A stretch of DNA of 64,000 nucleotides. Source: Bin55 sp963664665. GTDB taxonomy: Bacteria > Pseudomonadota > Gammaproteobacteria > Pseudomonadales > Azotimanducaceae. The translations under genes were made by a program, and so were the position numbers. A model generated the notes under the pieces. That model did not search any database and had not been told where the DNA came from. It saw only the letters and a program-made list of their open reading frames with translations. The number at the start of each line of letters is the position of its first letter. Within the stretch, counting starts at the first letter, position 1. This document shows, piece by piece, positions 8,474-16,351 of this stretch. The stretch spans positions 620,001 through 684,000 of the forward strand of contig CAXXMH010000008.1 of the NCBI GenBank assembly GCA_963664665.2. The letters run 5' to 3'.

Positions 8474-9064
8474 ATGATTCAGACGGTAAAACACGGCTGG
8501 GTAGAGGTGATCACCGGCGTCATGTTCAGCGGAAAGTCCGAAGAGCTCATCCGTCGCGCTAGACGCGCACTTATCGCTGGTCGTCGTGTTCAACTTTTCA
8601 AGTCAATACTCGACGATCGATATGGCGGCCAATTCCGCATTTCGTCCCACGATGGGCGGCAGATAGATGCTGAACCCATATCCCATTCAAAGCAAATTGA
8701 AGAGAAGGTCCTCGGTGATAGCGAAGTTGTTGCTATCGATGAAGCTCAGTTTCTCGATGACGGCATTTGTGAAGTCGTTCAAGCTTTGGCCGATGCCGGT
8801 AAACGAGTCATTCTTGTTGGCACTGACATGGACTTCAGAGGTCACCCGTTTGGACCCATGGGATTGCTTCTCGCACGAGCAGATGAAATTGACAAGTTGA
8901 ACGCGATCTGCGTGGTATGTGGCGATCCAGCAACAAGAAACCAACGACTAATAGACGGTAAACCTGCGCCTGCAGACGCTCCAGTTATTTTTGTCGGTGG
9001 TTCAGAGTCCTACGAAGCAAGGTGTCGTAGTTGCCACGACGTACCGGCAACAAACTCAACATAG
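8474..9064 (+). CDS. tdk: Thymidine kinase (type II)
   Basis: This 196-residue enzyme phosphorylates thymidine with ATP in the salvage pathway. The P-loop is GVMFSGKS (15-22). The Walker B-like VVAIDEAQF and the lasso region MDFRGHPFGPM follow. A zinc site comes from the CVVC pair and a second CRSC pair near the C terminus. The residue after the lasso and YEARCRSC identifies the bacterial/human TK1 type rather than the herpesvirus type. It is read alone on the plus strand, divergent from the luciferase-like gene. Confidence 0.96.
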   Translation: MIQTVKHGWVEVITGVMFSGKSEELIRRARRALIAGRRVQLFKSILDDRYGGQFRISSHDGRQIDAEPISHSKQIEEKVLGDSEVVAIDEAQFLDDGICEVVQALADAGKRVILVGTDMDFRGHPFGPMGLLLARADEIDKLNAICVVCGDPATRNQRLIDGKPAPADAPVIFVGGSESYEARCRSCHDVPATNST

Positions 9065-9073
9065 CCCGTTGAG

Positions 9074-9094
9074 CAAACGAGGCTTCCTCGTTTG
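9074..9094. terminator. Bidirectional hairpin between convergent tdk and formyltransferase genes
   Basis: A perfect 9-bp stem, CAAACGAGG-CTT-CCTCGTTTG, stands just after the tdk stop and before the stop of the opposing gene. A short T-containing run (GATTTCTG) follows on the plus strand. Position and stem strength support a terminator; the T tract is weak. Confidence 0.6.
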
Positions 9095-9137
9095 GATTTC
9101 TGACTGGATTAGTCTCCGCGAGACACGAGTAGACGCG

Positions 9138-10055
9138 CTAAGCGCCAAGTACGCTGCCTGCTTTCAATCCAACTGACTCGACAAACTCGGGTACGTGGAC
9201 TTTCGCGCCACCAGTGGGTCGCACCCGCAAGATCTCGATGCTGCCGCCCGATGCCGCCACTTCGATGCCCTCGTCGCCAACGCGCACCACTTCGCCAGGC
9301 TTTCCTTCACCTGAGCTGCCGCGTCGACTATCAAAAATCTGGAGCCGCTCACCATTCAGTAATGTCCATGCTCCCGGCTGAGGGTTGCACCCTCGGATTA
9401 GGTTGTAAACCTCTTCTACTGGTTTCGACCAGTCAATCTCGGCTTGTTCCGCTCGACACCAGCCTTCATAAGTGCCCGCATCTGGATCTTGCTTAATGCG
9501 TGGCGCGTCTCCATTCCGCACGAGATCGACCGACTCCATCATTGCTTCGACGCCAAGCGGGTATAGGTGGTTGAAGTAAACGCTACCTAGCGTATCGTCA
9601 GGTCCTATCGCCACTTCTTTCTGTAATAGGATCGGACCCGTATCAAGCCCATCGTCGGGCCAAAATATGCTCAATCCTGTTTCCTTCTCGCCAAAGATGA
9701 TCGGCCAATTAATCGAGCTAGGGCCTTTATGCATAGGCAAGAGCGAAGGGTGGTACTGAATCGTGCCGTGAGTGGGGACGTTTAACACATCCTCCGGAAC
9801 AAACAGCGTAACGTACGCCATAACGCACAGGTCTGGCTTGAGCGTCTGCACCTGTTCTCGTACTGAGTCCCGGCGAAACGATCTTGGCTGAAATACGGGC
9901 AAATCGTTCTCGATTGCACATACCTTCAACGGGTCTTGTACGCCACTCTCGTCATCTGGCGCGGTAAATACACCAACAATGTTTTCGTCCCGCTCTAAGA
10001 GCTCCTCCAGCACAGAACGTCCAAACGCCTGCTGACCATTTACGATGATTCTCAC
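9138..10055 (-). CDS. Stand-alone formyltransferase, similar to the hydrolase domain of 10-formyl-THF dehydrogenase
   Basis: This 305-residue protein has an N-terminal formyltransferase domain with the catalytic block HPSLLPMHKGPSSINW and FWPDDGLDTGPILLQKEV, which includes the essential Asp. Its C-terminal OB-like domain resembles that of Fmt. These blocks resemble the N-terminal hydrolase of eukaryotic ALDH1L more than Fmt, but the carrier and aldehyde dehydrogenase domains are absent. A true fmt occurs at 34.7-35.7 kb, so this copy probably acts on another substrate: formyl-THF hydrolysis or sugar/amine formylation. The start is GTG 10055, after GAGAG. Confidence 0.82.
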   Translation of the reverse strand: MRIIVNGQQAFGRSVLEELLERDENIVGVFTAPDDESGVQDPLKVCAIENDLPVFQPRSFRRDSVREQVQTLKPDLCVMAYVTLFVPEDVLNVPTHGTIQYHPSLLPMHKGPSSINWPIIFGEKETGLSIFWPDDGLDTGPILLQKEVAIGPDDTLGSVYFNHLYPLGVEAMMESVDLVRNGDAPRIKQDPDAGTYEGWCRAEQAEIDWSKPVEEVYNLIRGCNPQPGAWTLLNGERLQIFDSRRGSSGEGKPGEVVRVGDEGIEVAASGGSIEILRVRPTGGAKVHVPEFVESVGLKAGSVLGA

Positions 10056-10155
10056 AATTCACACTCTCAAGGTCGTTTTTATTTTCGAGTCTCATTGACG
10101 TGACCGAAGTCATCGCAATTCGACCATTCTCAAGTACTTGGGCGGGAGAGCTTCC

Positions 10156-10998
10156 CTATTTCTTAATCCGATCGATGATGTGCTGCAACTGCTCGAGATT
10201 TCGATATTGGATCCGAAGGTAACCACCACCACGCTTTCCTCGTTGCGTAATGTTGACTCCTGCCCCCAATGCATCCGCCAGTTCGTCTTCAAGTCGCACA
10301 ATATCTGGATTCGATCGTTTGGTAACTTTCGCTTTATCGTGTCGGCGAACCAATTTCTCAGTCTCTCTCACGCTTAGGCGACTCTTAACCACTTTCTGAG
10401 CAACGGTCAGTTGCGACTGCACAGGCAGCGCTAGCAATGCACGTGCGGACCCTTCTTCAAGCTGTCCACTACGTAACAAATCCTGCACCGCTTTGTGAAG
10501 GTTCAGGAGCCGAATCGAATTACTTACTGCGGTACGCGACTTACCAACCGCACTAGCAATCTCCTCCTGTGAAAAGCCGTGCTCCTCCTGCAACCGCCGT
10601 AGCGCCACCGCAGCATCATGTGGGTTTAGATCCTCACGTTGCAGGTTTTCGACTAATGCCAACACCATGGCTTCGCCGTCCGTGGCCTGCCTCTCGATGA
10701 TAGGGACGGACGTCAGTCCCGCGATTCTCGCAGCGTGCCAACGCCGCTCCCCCATGATGATTTGATAGCCACCATCATCAACGCGTCGGACCGTAATTGG
10801 GTGCATGACGCCTTGCTGTTTGATGGATTCCGCAAACGCCGCCAGCGTTTCCTCATCGATGACTTTTCGCGGTTGATTCGGATCAGGCCTTACCTGCGAG
10901 ATTGGAACTTCCTTCAGGCCATCGTGTTGCTGCGAGGATTGACCATGCGCCACGTCCCCGAGCAACGCATCAAGACCCTTACCTAACGGTTTTCGCAC
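10156..10998 (-). CDS. parB: Chromosome partitioning protein ParB
   Basis: This is the 280-residue CTP-dependent clamp that loads at parS. The N-terminal CTPase contains GERRWHAARIAG. The central helix-turn-helix is FSQEEIASAVGKSRTAVSNSIRLL, and a C-terminal dimerisation domain follows. It starts at GTG 10998, 5 bp after parA. Perfect parS targets lie at 23123 and 25720, on either side of gyrB. Normally atpI follows it directly; here the accessory segment begins instead. Confidence 0.97.
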   Translation of the reverse strand: MRKPLGKGLDALLGDVAHGQSSQQHDGLKEVPISQVRPDPNQPRKVIDEETLAAFAESIKQQGVMHPITVRRVDDGGYQIIMGERRWHAARIAGLTSVPIIERQATDGEAMVLALVENLQREDLNPHDAAVALRRLQEEHGFSQEEIASAVGKSRTAVSNSIRLLNLHKAVQDLLRSGQLEEGSARALLALPVQSQLTVAQKVVKSRLSVRETEKLVRRHDKAKVTKRSNPDIVRLEDELADALGAGVNITQRGKRGGGYLRIQYRNLEQLQHIIDRIKK

Positions 10999-11003
10999 GT
11001 TAG

Positions 11004-11783
11004 CTATGCCACCTTCGAGGCTCTGGCGTGTCGGCGAACAATTTCGTTAGCAAGGGCTGCGTACGCCGTGGAGCCTTTTGAGTTTGGTTCATACAACAGC
11101 ACCGGCACGCCGTGGCTGGGTGCTTCCGCAAGTCTCACGTTTCTTGGAATCACTGTGCGATAAACGACATCTGGAAAGTGTTGAAAAAGTTGCCGAGACA
11201 CGGCTTGCGTCAAACTTAACCGCGGGTCATACATAGTCCGCAAGAGCCCCTCAACACGAAGTCCCGGGTTCCCAGCAGACCGAATCCTCTCAACTGTGTT
11301 CAGTAGCGACGTCAAACCTTCAAGAGGGAAGTATTCACATTGCAGAGGAACTAGCACACCCGTCGCGCAGACAAACGCGTTGACGGTAAGGACATTTAAG
11401 GACGGAGGGCAATCAATGATTGTATAGTCGTATGTGCGGTCACGAGCACCTAACCGGTTGCGCAATCGTACGGTACGGTCTTCTGAGGTCAGGAGCTCAG
11501 TCTCCACCGCTGTCAGATTCTCGTCGCTTGGAATAACGTCCAAACCCGGTGGTCGCGTCTGCCGCACATCCTCGAACGCACAGTCTTCACTCAACCAGTG
11601 GTACGCAGTCAGCGTTTCCTCGTCACGGATCGCACCTACGCCACTGCTCGCGTTACCTTGAGGGTCGAAATCTAAAAGCAGAACTGTCTTGCCTAGCCCG
11701 ACGAGCGATGCAGCAAGATTGATAGCGGTCGTTGTCTTTCCAACACCGCCTTTCTGGTTCGCGATTGCAAGGACGTGCGTCAT
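11004..11783 (-). CDS. parA: Chromosome partitioning ATPase ParA
   Basis: This ATPase moves ParB-parS complexes over the nucleoid. The deviant Walker A box KGGVGKTTTAINLAASL lies near the N terminus; VLLLDFDPQGNASSG and DYTIIDCPPSLNVLTVNA follow. I start it at ATG 11783 (about 259 residues), which overlaps the rsmG stop as ATGA. An upstream in-frame start would add ten residues unlike the family. It is operonic with parB. Confidence 0.97.
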   Translation of the reverse strand: MTHVLAIANQKGGVGKTTTAINLAASLVGLGKTVLLLDFDPQGNASSGVGAIRDEETLTAYHWLSEDCAFEDVRQTRPPGLDVIPSDENLTAVETELLTSEDRTVRLRNRLGARDRTYDYTIIDCPPSLNVLTVNAFVCATGVLVPLQCEYFPLEGLTSLLNTVERIRSAGNPGLRVEGLLRTMYDPRLSLTQAVSRQLFQHFPDVVYRTVIPRNVRLAEAPSHGVPVLLYEPNSKGSTAYAALANEIVRRHARASKVA

Positions 11784-12268
11784 AACGCCGCTCGTCGCAC
11801 CACGTTGATCCAACCGATCCCGTCGGAGCGATGCGCTTCACCGATGCCATCAGGCAACACATCCTCGATCGGAGAAGCCATTTGTAATAAGACGCGACCA
11901 TTTTCAGACAGCAAATCCCGACACCATGCCCAGATCTGTTGTGGATTCGCCACCGCCCGAGCCGTAATCGCGTCGAACGCTATCAAAGCATCACTGGCAT
12001 CGCGGATGTCTGATTTAATGACATTCACATTGGCTAACTCCAGTGCCATAACAACGTGCTGGAGAAAGCTGCACTTCTTCCGGTTCCGCTCGACAAGCGT
12101 TACCTCGATTTGCGGATTGGCAATAGCGAGAGGAATACCAGGAAAACCGCTGCCAGAACCGACATCTAAGAGCGTGCGTACGCCTTCCAAGTGCTCCTGA
12201 AGTGCCAAGCTATCATCCAAGTGTCGAGCGCGTAAGTGTGCCACATCGTGAGCCGAAACTAAGCTCAC
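11780..12268 (-). CDS. rsmG: 16S rRNA (guanine527-N7)-methyltransferase, start uncertain
   Basis: RsmG methylates G527 of 16S rRNA using SAM. The SAM site LLDVGSGSGFPGIPLAI and the later VERNRKKCSFLQ are clear. The only canonical start codon is the GTG at 12268, giving 162 residues, but the family has about 200. The frame continues upstream with RsmG-like residues (ESFNQYLNLVRKWNKSVSL) to a TGA. That stretch contains no ATG, GTG or TTG. The best alternatives are ATT 12358 or CTG 12355, which overlap the end of mnmG. The true protein probably starts there. Its stop overlaps parA. Confidence 0.88.
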   Translation of the reverse strand: MSLVSAHDVAHLRARHLDDSLALQEHLEGVRTLLDVGSGSGFPGIPLAIANPQIEVTLVERNRKKCSFLQHVVMALELANVNVIKSDIRDASDALIAFDAITARAVANPQQIWAWCRDLLSENGRVLLQMASPIEDVLPDGIGEAHRSDGIGWINVVRRAAL

Positions 12269-12332
12269 GCTTTTGTTCCATTTCCGAACTAAGTTCAGAT
12301 ATTGATTAAATGATTCGACGAGCGTTTCGCCG

Positions 12333-14216
12333 TTATGCTGTCTTTCGGAGGCCAGAATATCGTTTAGCGTAAACCGAAAGCAAGGAAAGCGCCGCTGGAG
12401 TCATGCCGGGAATGCTTGCAGCCTTGCCTAAGGTCTTCGGCTGCACGTGCTCAAGCTTCTCGCGTAGTTCGTTCGAAAGACCGTCAATATGACTGAAATC
12501 CATCTCGTCTGGAAGCCTAATACTCATTTGATCTTTGAAGCGGGCAATGGCTTGATCCTGTCGACGGAGGTAACCGTCGTACTTTACATCGATCAATGCT
12601 TGAGCTAGATAGGTCTCATCCGTGTCCGCAAAAACCCCCGCCGAAGTTAAATGCTCAGCCCTTACCGCAGGTCGTTTAACGAAATCAAACAGGGGGGTGT
12701 CCTTAGAAAGTCGTTCCCCCGACGCCTCCGACAATTTATTTGCAAGGTCGCTGTTTAATCGTATAGTCGTACGAGAGAGTGCGTCGTTGCAAGCTTCCAG
12801 CTTTTCGCGTCGGCTAGCGAAGACCTTGAAACGATCGTCCGGAACCAATCCAAGTTCACGCCCGACGGGTGTCAACCGCAAGTCCGCGTTGTCCTGACGC
12901 AAGCGCAGTCGATATTCCGCACGACTCGTGAACATACGATACGGCTCGTTTGCTCCCATTGTTGTGAGATCGTCGATTAGTACGCCGATGTACGCTTCAT
13001 GTCGTTGCGGCACCCACGCTGCTTGTCCAGCAGTCTTTCTCGCTGCATTTAGACCCGCGACGAGCCCCTGAGCTGCTGCTTCTTCGTAACCCGTCGTGCC
13101 GTTAATTTGACCCGCGAAGAACAAGCTTTCGATGTTCTTCGTCTCAAGCGACGGCATCAAGCCCCGCGGGTCAAAAAAGTCGTACTCGATCGCATACCCA
13201 GGTCGCGTGATTTGCGCGTTCTCAAACCCGCGCATTGATCGTACCGCCGCATACTGTGTATCAAAGGGGAGACTAGTTGAAATCCCGTTCGGGTACAGCT
13301 CGGTGGTCCCTAATCCCTCGGGTTCGACGAAGATCTGATGTTGGTCTCGTTCCGCGAAGCGAACCACCTTGTCCTCGATGGAAGGACAATAGCGAGGACC
13401 AACTCCTTCAATTTCCCCAGTGAACATCGGCGACTGATCCAAAGCCCGACGAATGATGTCGTGCGTCTGGGCGTTGGTATGCGTGATGTGACAGGAAACC
13501 TGTCGAGGGTGCATTTCGCGCGTACCCAAAAACGACATAAGAGGTCGCGGCTCATCGCCGGGTTGCTCTTCTAGCTTGCTGAAATCGACCGTACTGCCGT
13601 CGATCCGTGGGGGAGTTCCCGTCTTAAGCCGTCCCGCAGCAAGTGGCAATGACCGTAGTTTTTCCGCCAACTCAACAGAGGCCGGATCACCGGCGCGGCC
13701 CCCTGCATGCTGTTCACGCCCCACGAAGATGCGGCCGCCAAGAAACGTGCCTGTTGTCAGGACAACGGCACCCGCCGTGATCTCCATGCCTAAACGAGTT
13801 GAGACGCTACAGATACGATCTGACTGCAAAGTCAGATCCACCATCATGTCCTGAAATACGCTTAGGTTTGATTGTCGTTCGACCGCCTGGCGGATCGCAT
13901 TGCGATACAGGACGCGATCCGCCTGCGCACGGGTTGCCCGTACTGCCGGACCTTTACTGTTGTTGAGTGTTCGGAAGTGGATGCCTGCTTGGTCTGCAGC
14001 GATCGCCATGACGCCACCGAGCGCATCAATTTCGCGCACAAGGTGACTCTTACCGATCCCGCCGATGGCTGGATTGCAGGACATCTGTCCTATGGTTTCA
14101 ATCGCTTGCGTTAGCAAAAGCGTGGACGCACCGACCCTGGCCGACGCCAGGGCGGCCTCCACGCCAGCATGTCCACCGCCGATGACAATCACATCGAACG
14201 CGGTGGGGAACTTCAT
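12333..14216 (-). CDS. mnmG: tRNA uridine-34 5-carboxymethylaminomethyl modification enzyme MnmG
   Basis: This is the 627-residue FAD partner of MnmE that modifies wobble U34. The N-terminal dinucleotide motif is VIVIGGGHAGVEAALA. The two family signatures are GPRYCPSIEDKVVRF and GQINGTTGYEEAAAQGLVAG. The C-terminal helical domain binds tRNA and MnmE (IPGMTPAALSLL). Length matches the 629 residues of E. coli. The 3' end is shared with the likely extended rsmG start. Confidence 0.98.
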   Translation of the reverse strand: MKFPTAFDVIVIGGGHAGVEAALASARVGASTLLLTQAIETIGQMSCNPAIGGIGKSHLVREIDALGGVMAIAADQAGIHFRTLNNSKGPAVRATRAQADRVLYRNAIRQAVERQSNLSVFQDMMVDLTLQSDRICSVSTRLGMEITAGAVVLTTGTFLGGRIFVGREQHAGGRAGDPASVELAEKLRSLPLAAGRLKTGTPPRIDGSTVDFSKLEEQPGDEPRPLMSFLGTREMHPRQVSCHITHTNAQTHDIIRRALDQSPMFTGEIEGVGPRYCPSIEDKVVRFAERDQHQIFVEPEGLGTTELYPNGISTSLPFDTQYAAVRSMRGFENAQITRPGYAIEYDFFDPRGLMPSLETKNIESLFFAGQINGTTGYEEAAAQGLVAGLNAARKTAGQAAWVPQRHEAYIGVLIDDLTTMGANEPYRMFTSRAEYRLRLRQDNADLRLTPVGRELGLVPDDRFKVFASRREKLEACNDALSRTTIRLNSDLANKLSEASGERLSKDTPLFDFVKRPAVRAEHLTSAGVFADTDETYLAQALIDVKYDGYLRRQDQAIARFKDQMSIRLPDEMDFSHIDGLSNELREKLEHVQPKTLGKAASIPGMTPAALSLLSVYAKRYSGLRKTA

Positions 14217-14266
14217 CTGAAGAAGGCTACGTTCCTCCGCGCTTCATTAAGATCGGGACGCAACAC

Positions 14267-14857
14267 TTATAGCGCAAATGCCGAACTTGAATGCTCGTCC
14301 CACGCCGATTGCATCGGCTTGGCGTACGCATATTTCGAGTCGTAATCGCATGAAAGTTGAGCAAGATTAGAACCAAGCGGCGCTTTCATCCGGCACGTAA
14401 CAGCCGCTTCGCCACTACCGTAGCGTTGTGTGAACGACGCAACGGCGCGCTCAACTGCCGCGTGGTTTTCCTCGGGTACCTGTGCCAGCGCACGCTCATA
14501 GATCCCGGTGTAACTTGCGCTTGACGGTTTTGACGCCGCCGTACCTAACCACGCAAGTCCTCGCAACGGGTTCTTTTCAACCGATCCTAATCCTTTGAAG
14601 TAGATTTGGCCAAGACGCACTTGGGCGTCTTTGAAGCCCCACTCGGCCGCCAGTTGCAGATACGGCACCGCCGCTTCATACTCTTTGGCTTTGTAGTGCT
14701 TCGTGCCTTCCTCATTAGCTTTGTGCCCTGCCATCCCAGAAACATCTGTATCGTCTTGTGCGAACACCGACATTAGGCAGAGACTTGCAACAATTACGCC
14801 CGCAACGCGCACCAGTGATCGTATGGCCGATTTGCCGTCGTTATCTATCGCTTTCAT
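14267..14857 (-). CDS. Exported Sel1-like repeat protein
   Basis: This protein of about 196 residues begins at ATG 14857, preceded by AAGGGG. It has a signal peptide (VAGVIVASLCLMSVFAQD) and then TPR/Sel1-like helices (YKAKEYEAAVPYLQLAAEWG and DAQVRLGQIYFKGLG). Two Cys near the C terminus may form a disulphide. It lies between mnmE and mnmG, which are often close together, so it appears to be an insertion into that pair. A diverged paralogue sits at 29002-29649. The function is unknown; Sel1 proteins act as scaffolds. Confidence 0.8.
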   Translation of the reverse strand: MKAIDNDGKSAIRSLVRVAGVIVASLCLMSVFAQDDTDVSGMAGHKANEEGTKHYKAKEYEAAVPYLQLAAEWGFKDAQVRLGQIYFKGLGSVEKNPLRGLAWLGTAASKPSSASYTGIYERALAQVPEENHAAVERAVASFTQRYGSGEAAVTCRMKAPLGSNLAQLSCDYDSKYAYAKPMQSAWDEHSSSAFAL

Positions 14858-15021
14858 AACCATCCCCTTACAGGTCCCAACCGTAGACACAGTGAAACTC
14901 ACAACGAGAATTGCCGATAAGTCTCACGCGAACCCGGTCGTTACTTCATAAGTTTAGAGATTTTTTACAAATTTCAATGAAATGTTGTAATGCTGTAATG
15001 CCTAATCCCGCGAAAAAGCGG

Positions 15022-16332
15022 CTATTTCCCGATGCAAAAGGTCGAGAAAATCTCTCCGAGCAGGTCATCAGAAGTCGTTATACCGACAATCTCACCAAGG
15101 CTCTCATGTGCAACGCGAAGGTTTTCTGCAACCAGCTCCCCCTCACGCACGGACAGCTCTTTCGCGGCCTCAGACAATGCGCCGCCTACGCGATTCAAGG
15201 CCGCGATATGCCGAGGTCGTCCCGCAAAAGCATCAATACCGGTACGAAAGCCCGCAACTTGCTTGAGTCCATCACACACGTCTGACAGTCCAGCTCCAGT
15301 CAACGCGCACGTACGAAATTCCGTTTTTCCGACCGCGCCCGGTGTATTCCCCGTGAGATCGCACTTGTTTCTCACAACGAGCGTTTTGCCTCGGTACGCA
15401 TCAGGTGGCGAGAGATTCTCATCAGCGTCGTCGACAACCCAAAGGACACAATCAGCCGTATTCAATGCTGTCTGCGCGCGTTCCATGCCCATCATCTCGA
15501 TTGGATCGTCGCTCGCGTGCAATCCGGCGGTATCGGTCAGACGAACTGGCAACCCGTCAAGTGAAAGATCGCCGTGTAAGGTGTCGCGCGTCGTGCCTGC
15601 AGTCGCCGTTACTATGGCACGATCCTCCCCGAGTAAGCGATTCAGCAAACTTGACTTGCCCACGTTTGGTGCGCCTGCGATAGCGACGTCCAGTCCAATC
15701 TGCATGGTGAGCCCCGCGGTTGAGCGATCGATCAATGCTTCGACAAGAGACCGCATCTCATCTAACTGATTCTGTTGTTCAGTATGTCCTAAGAAGTCAA
15801 TCTCTTCCTCGGCGAAATCGATGGCACTTTCAATGAACATCCTCAGCTTAAGCACGCGTTGATCGAGCTCACGGATGCGTAGTGAGAATTCGCCCGTCAA
15901 CGAGCGAGTTGCGGCGCGACCTGCTTCCGCACTGCCACTCGCAATTAGGTCAGCTACCGCCTCCGCCTGTGCTAGATCGAGTTTGTCATTGCGAAATGCG
16001 CGTTCCGTAAATTCACCCGGATTCGCCAAGCGCACACCCTGATCCAAGATACAACCAACAACGCGTTCGAGTGCAATCGGCGAACCGTGTCCCTGCAACT
16101 CGAGTACATCTTCGCCGGTATAAGATGCTGGCGATGGGAAATACAAAGCGATACCACTATCCAATGTTTCTCCGTCCGGTGCGCAGAAATCAGTGTGAAT
16201 CACCGTTCGCGGTGGCGGTATACGCCCAAGCAACTCGCGCGCCACCCGCTGACATGCAGAGCCGGAGATTCGCACAATCCCGATACCACCACGACCTGGT
16301 GGGGTTGCAATGGCGCAGATGGTCTCGCTCAT
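15022..16332 (-). CDS. mnmE: tRNA modification GTPase MnmE
   Basis: This 436-residue K+-activated GTPase acts with MnmG on wobble uridines. The N-terminal formyl-THF-binding domain is followed by a helical part and an inserted G domain: G1 GAPNVGKSSLLN, G2/G3 TTRDTLHGD and DTAGL, and G4 NKCD. The C terminus ends in the hallmark FCIGK with the catalytic Cys. It begins 19 bp after yidC. Confidence 0.98.
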   Translation of the reverse strand: MSETICAIATPPGRGGIGIVRISGSACQRVARELLGRIPPPRTVIHTDFCAPDGETLDSGIALYFPSPASYTGEDVLELQGHGSPIALERVVGCILDQGVRLANPGEFTERAFRNDKLDLAQAEAVADLIASGSAEAGRAATRSLTGEFSLRIRELDQRVLKLRMFIESAIDFAEEEIDFLGHTEQQNQLDEMRSLVEALIDRSTAGLTMQIGLDVAIAGAPNVGKSSLLNRLLGEDRAIVTATAGTTRDTLHGDLSLDGLPVRLTDTAGLHASDDPIEMMGMERAQTALNTADCVLWVVDDADENLSPPDAYRGKTLVVRNKCDLTGNTPGAVGKTEFRTCALTGAGLSDVCDGLKQVAGFRTGIDAFAGRPRHIAALNRVGGALSEAAKELSVREGELVAENLRVAHESLGEIVGITTSDDLLGEIFSTFCIGK

Positions 16333-16351
16333 ACGAGCGCCTTAGCTGAGG

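Noticed and set aside
14863..14902. Longer starts of the Sel1-like gene at 14267
   Set aside because: ATG 14857 has AAGGGG at proper spacing and gives a clean signal peptide.
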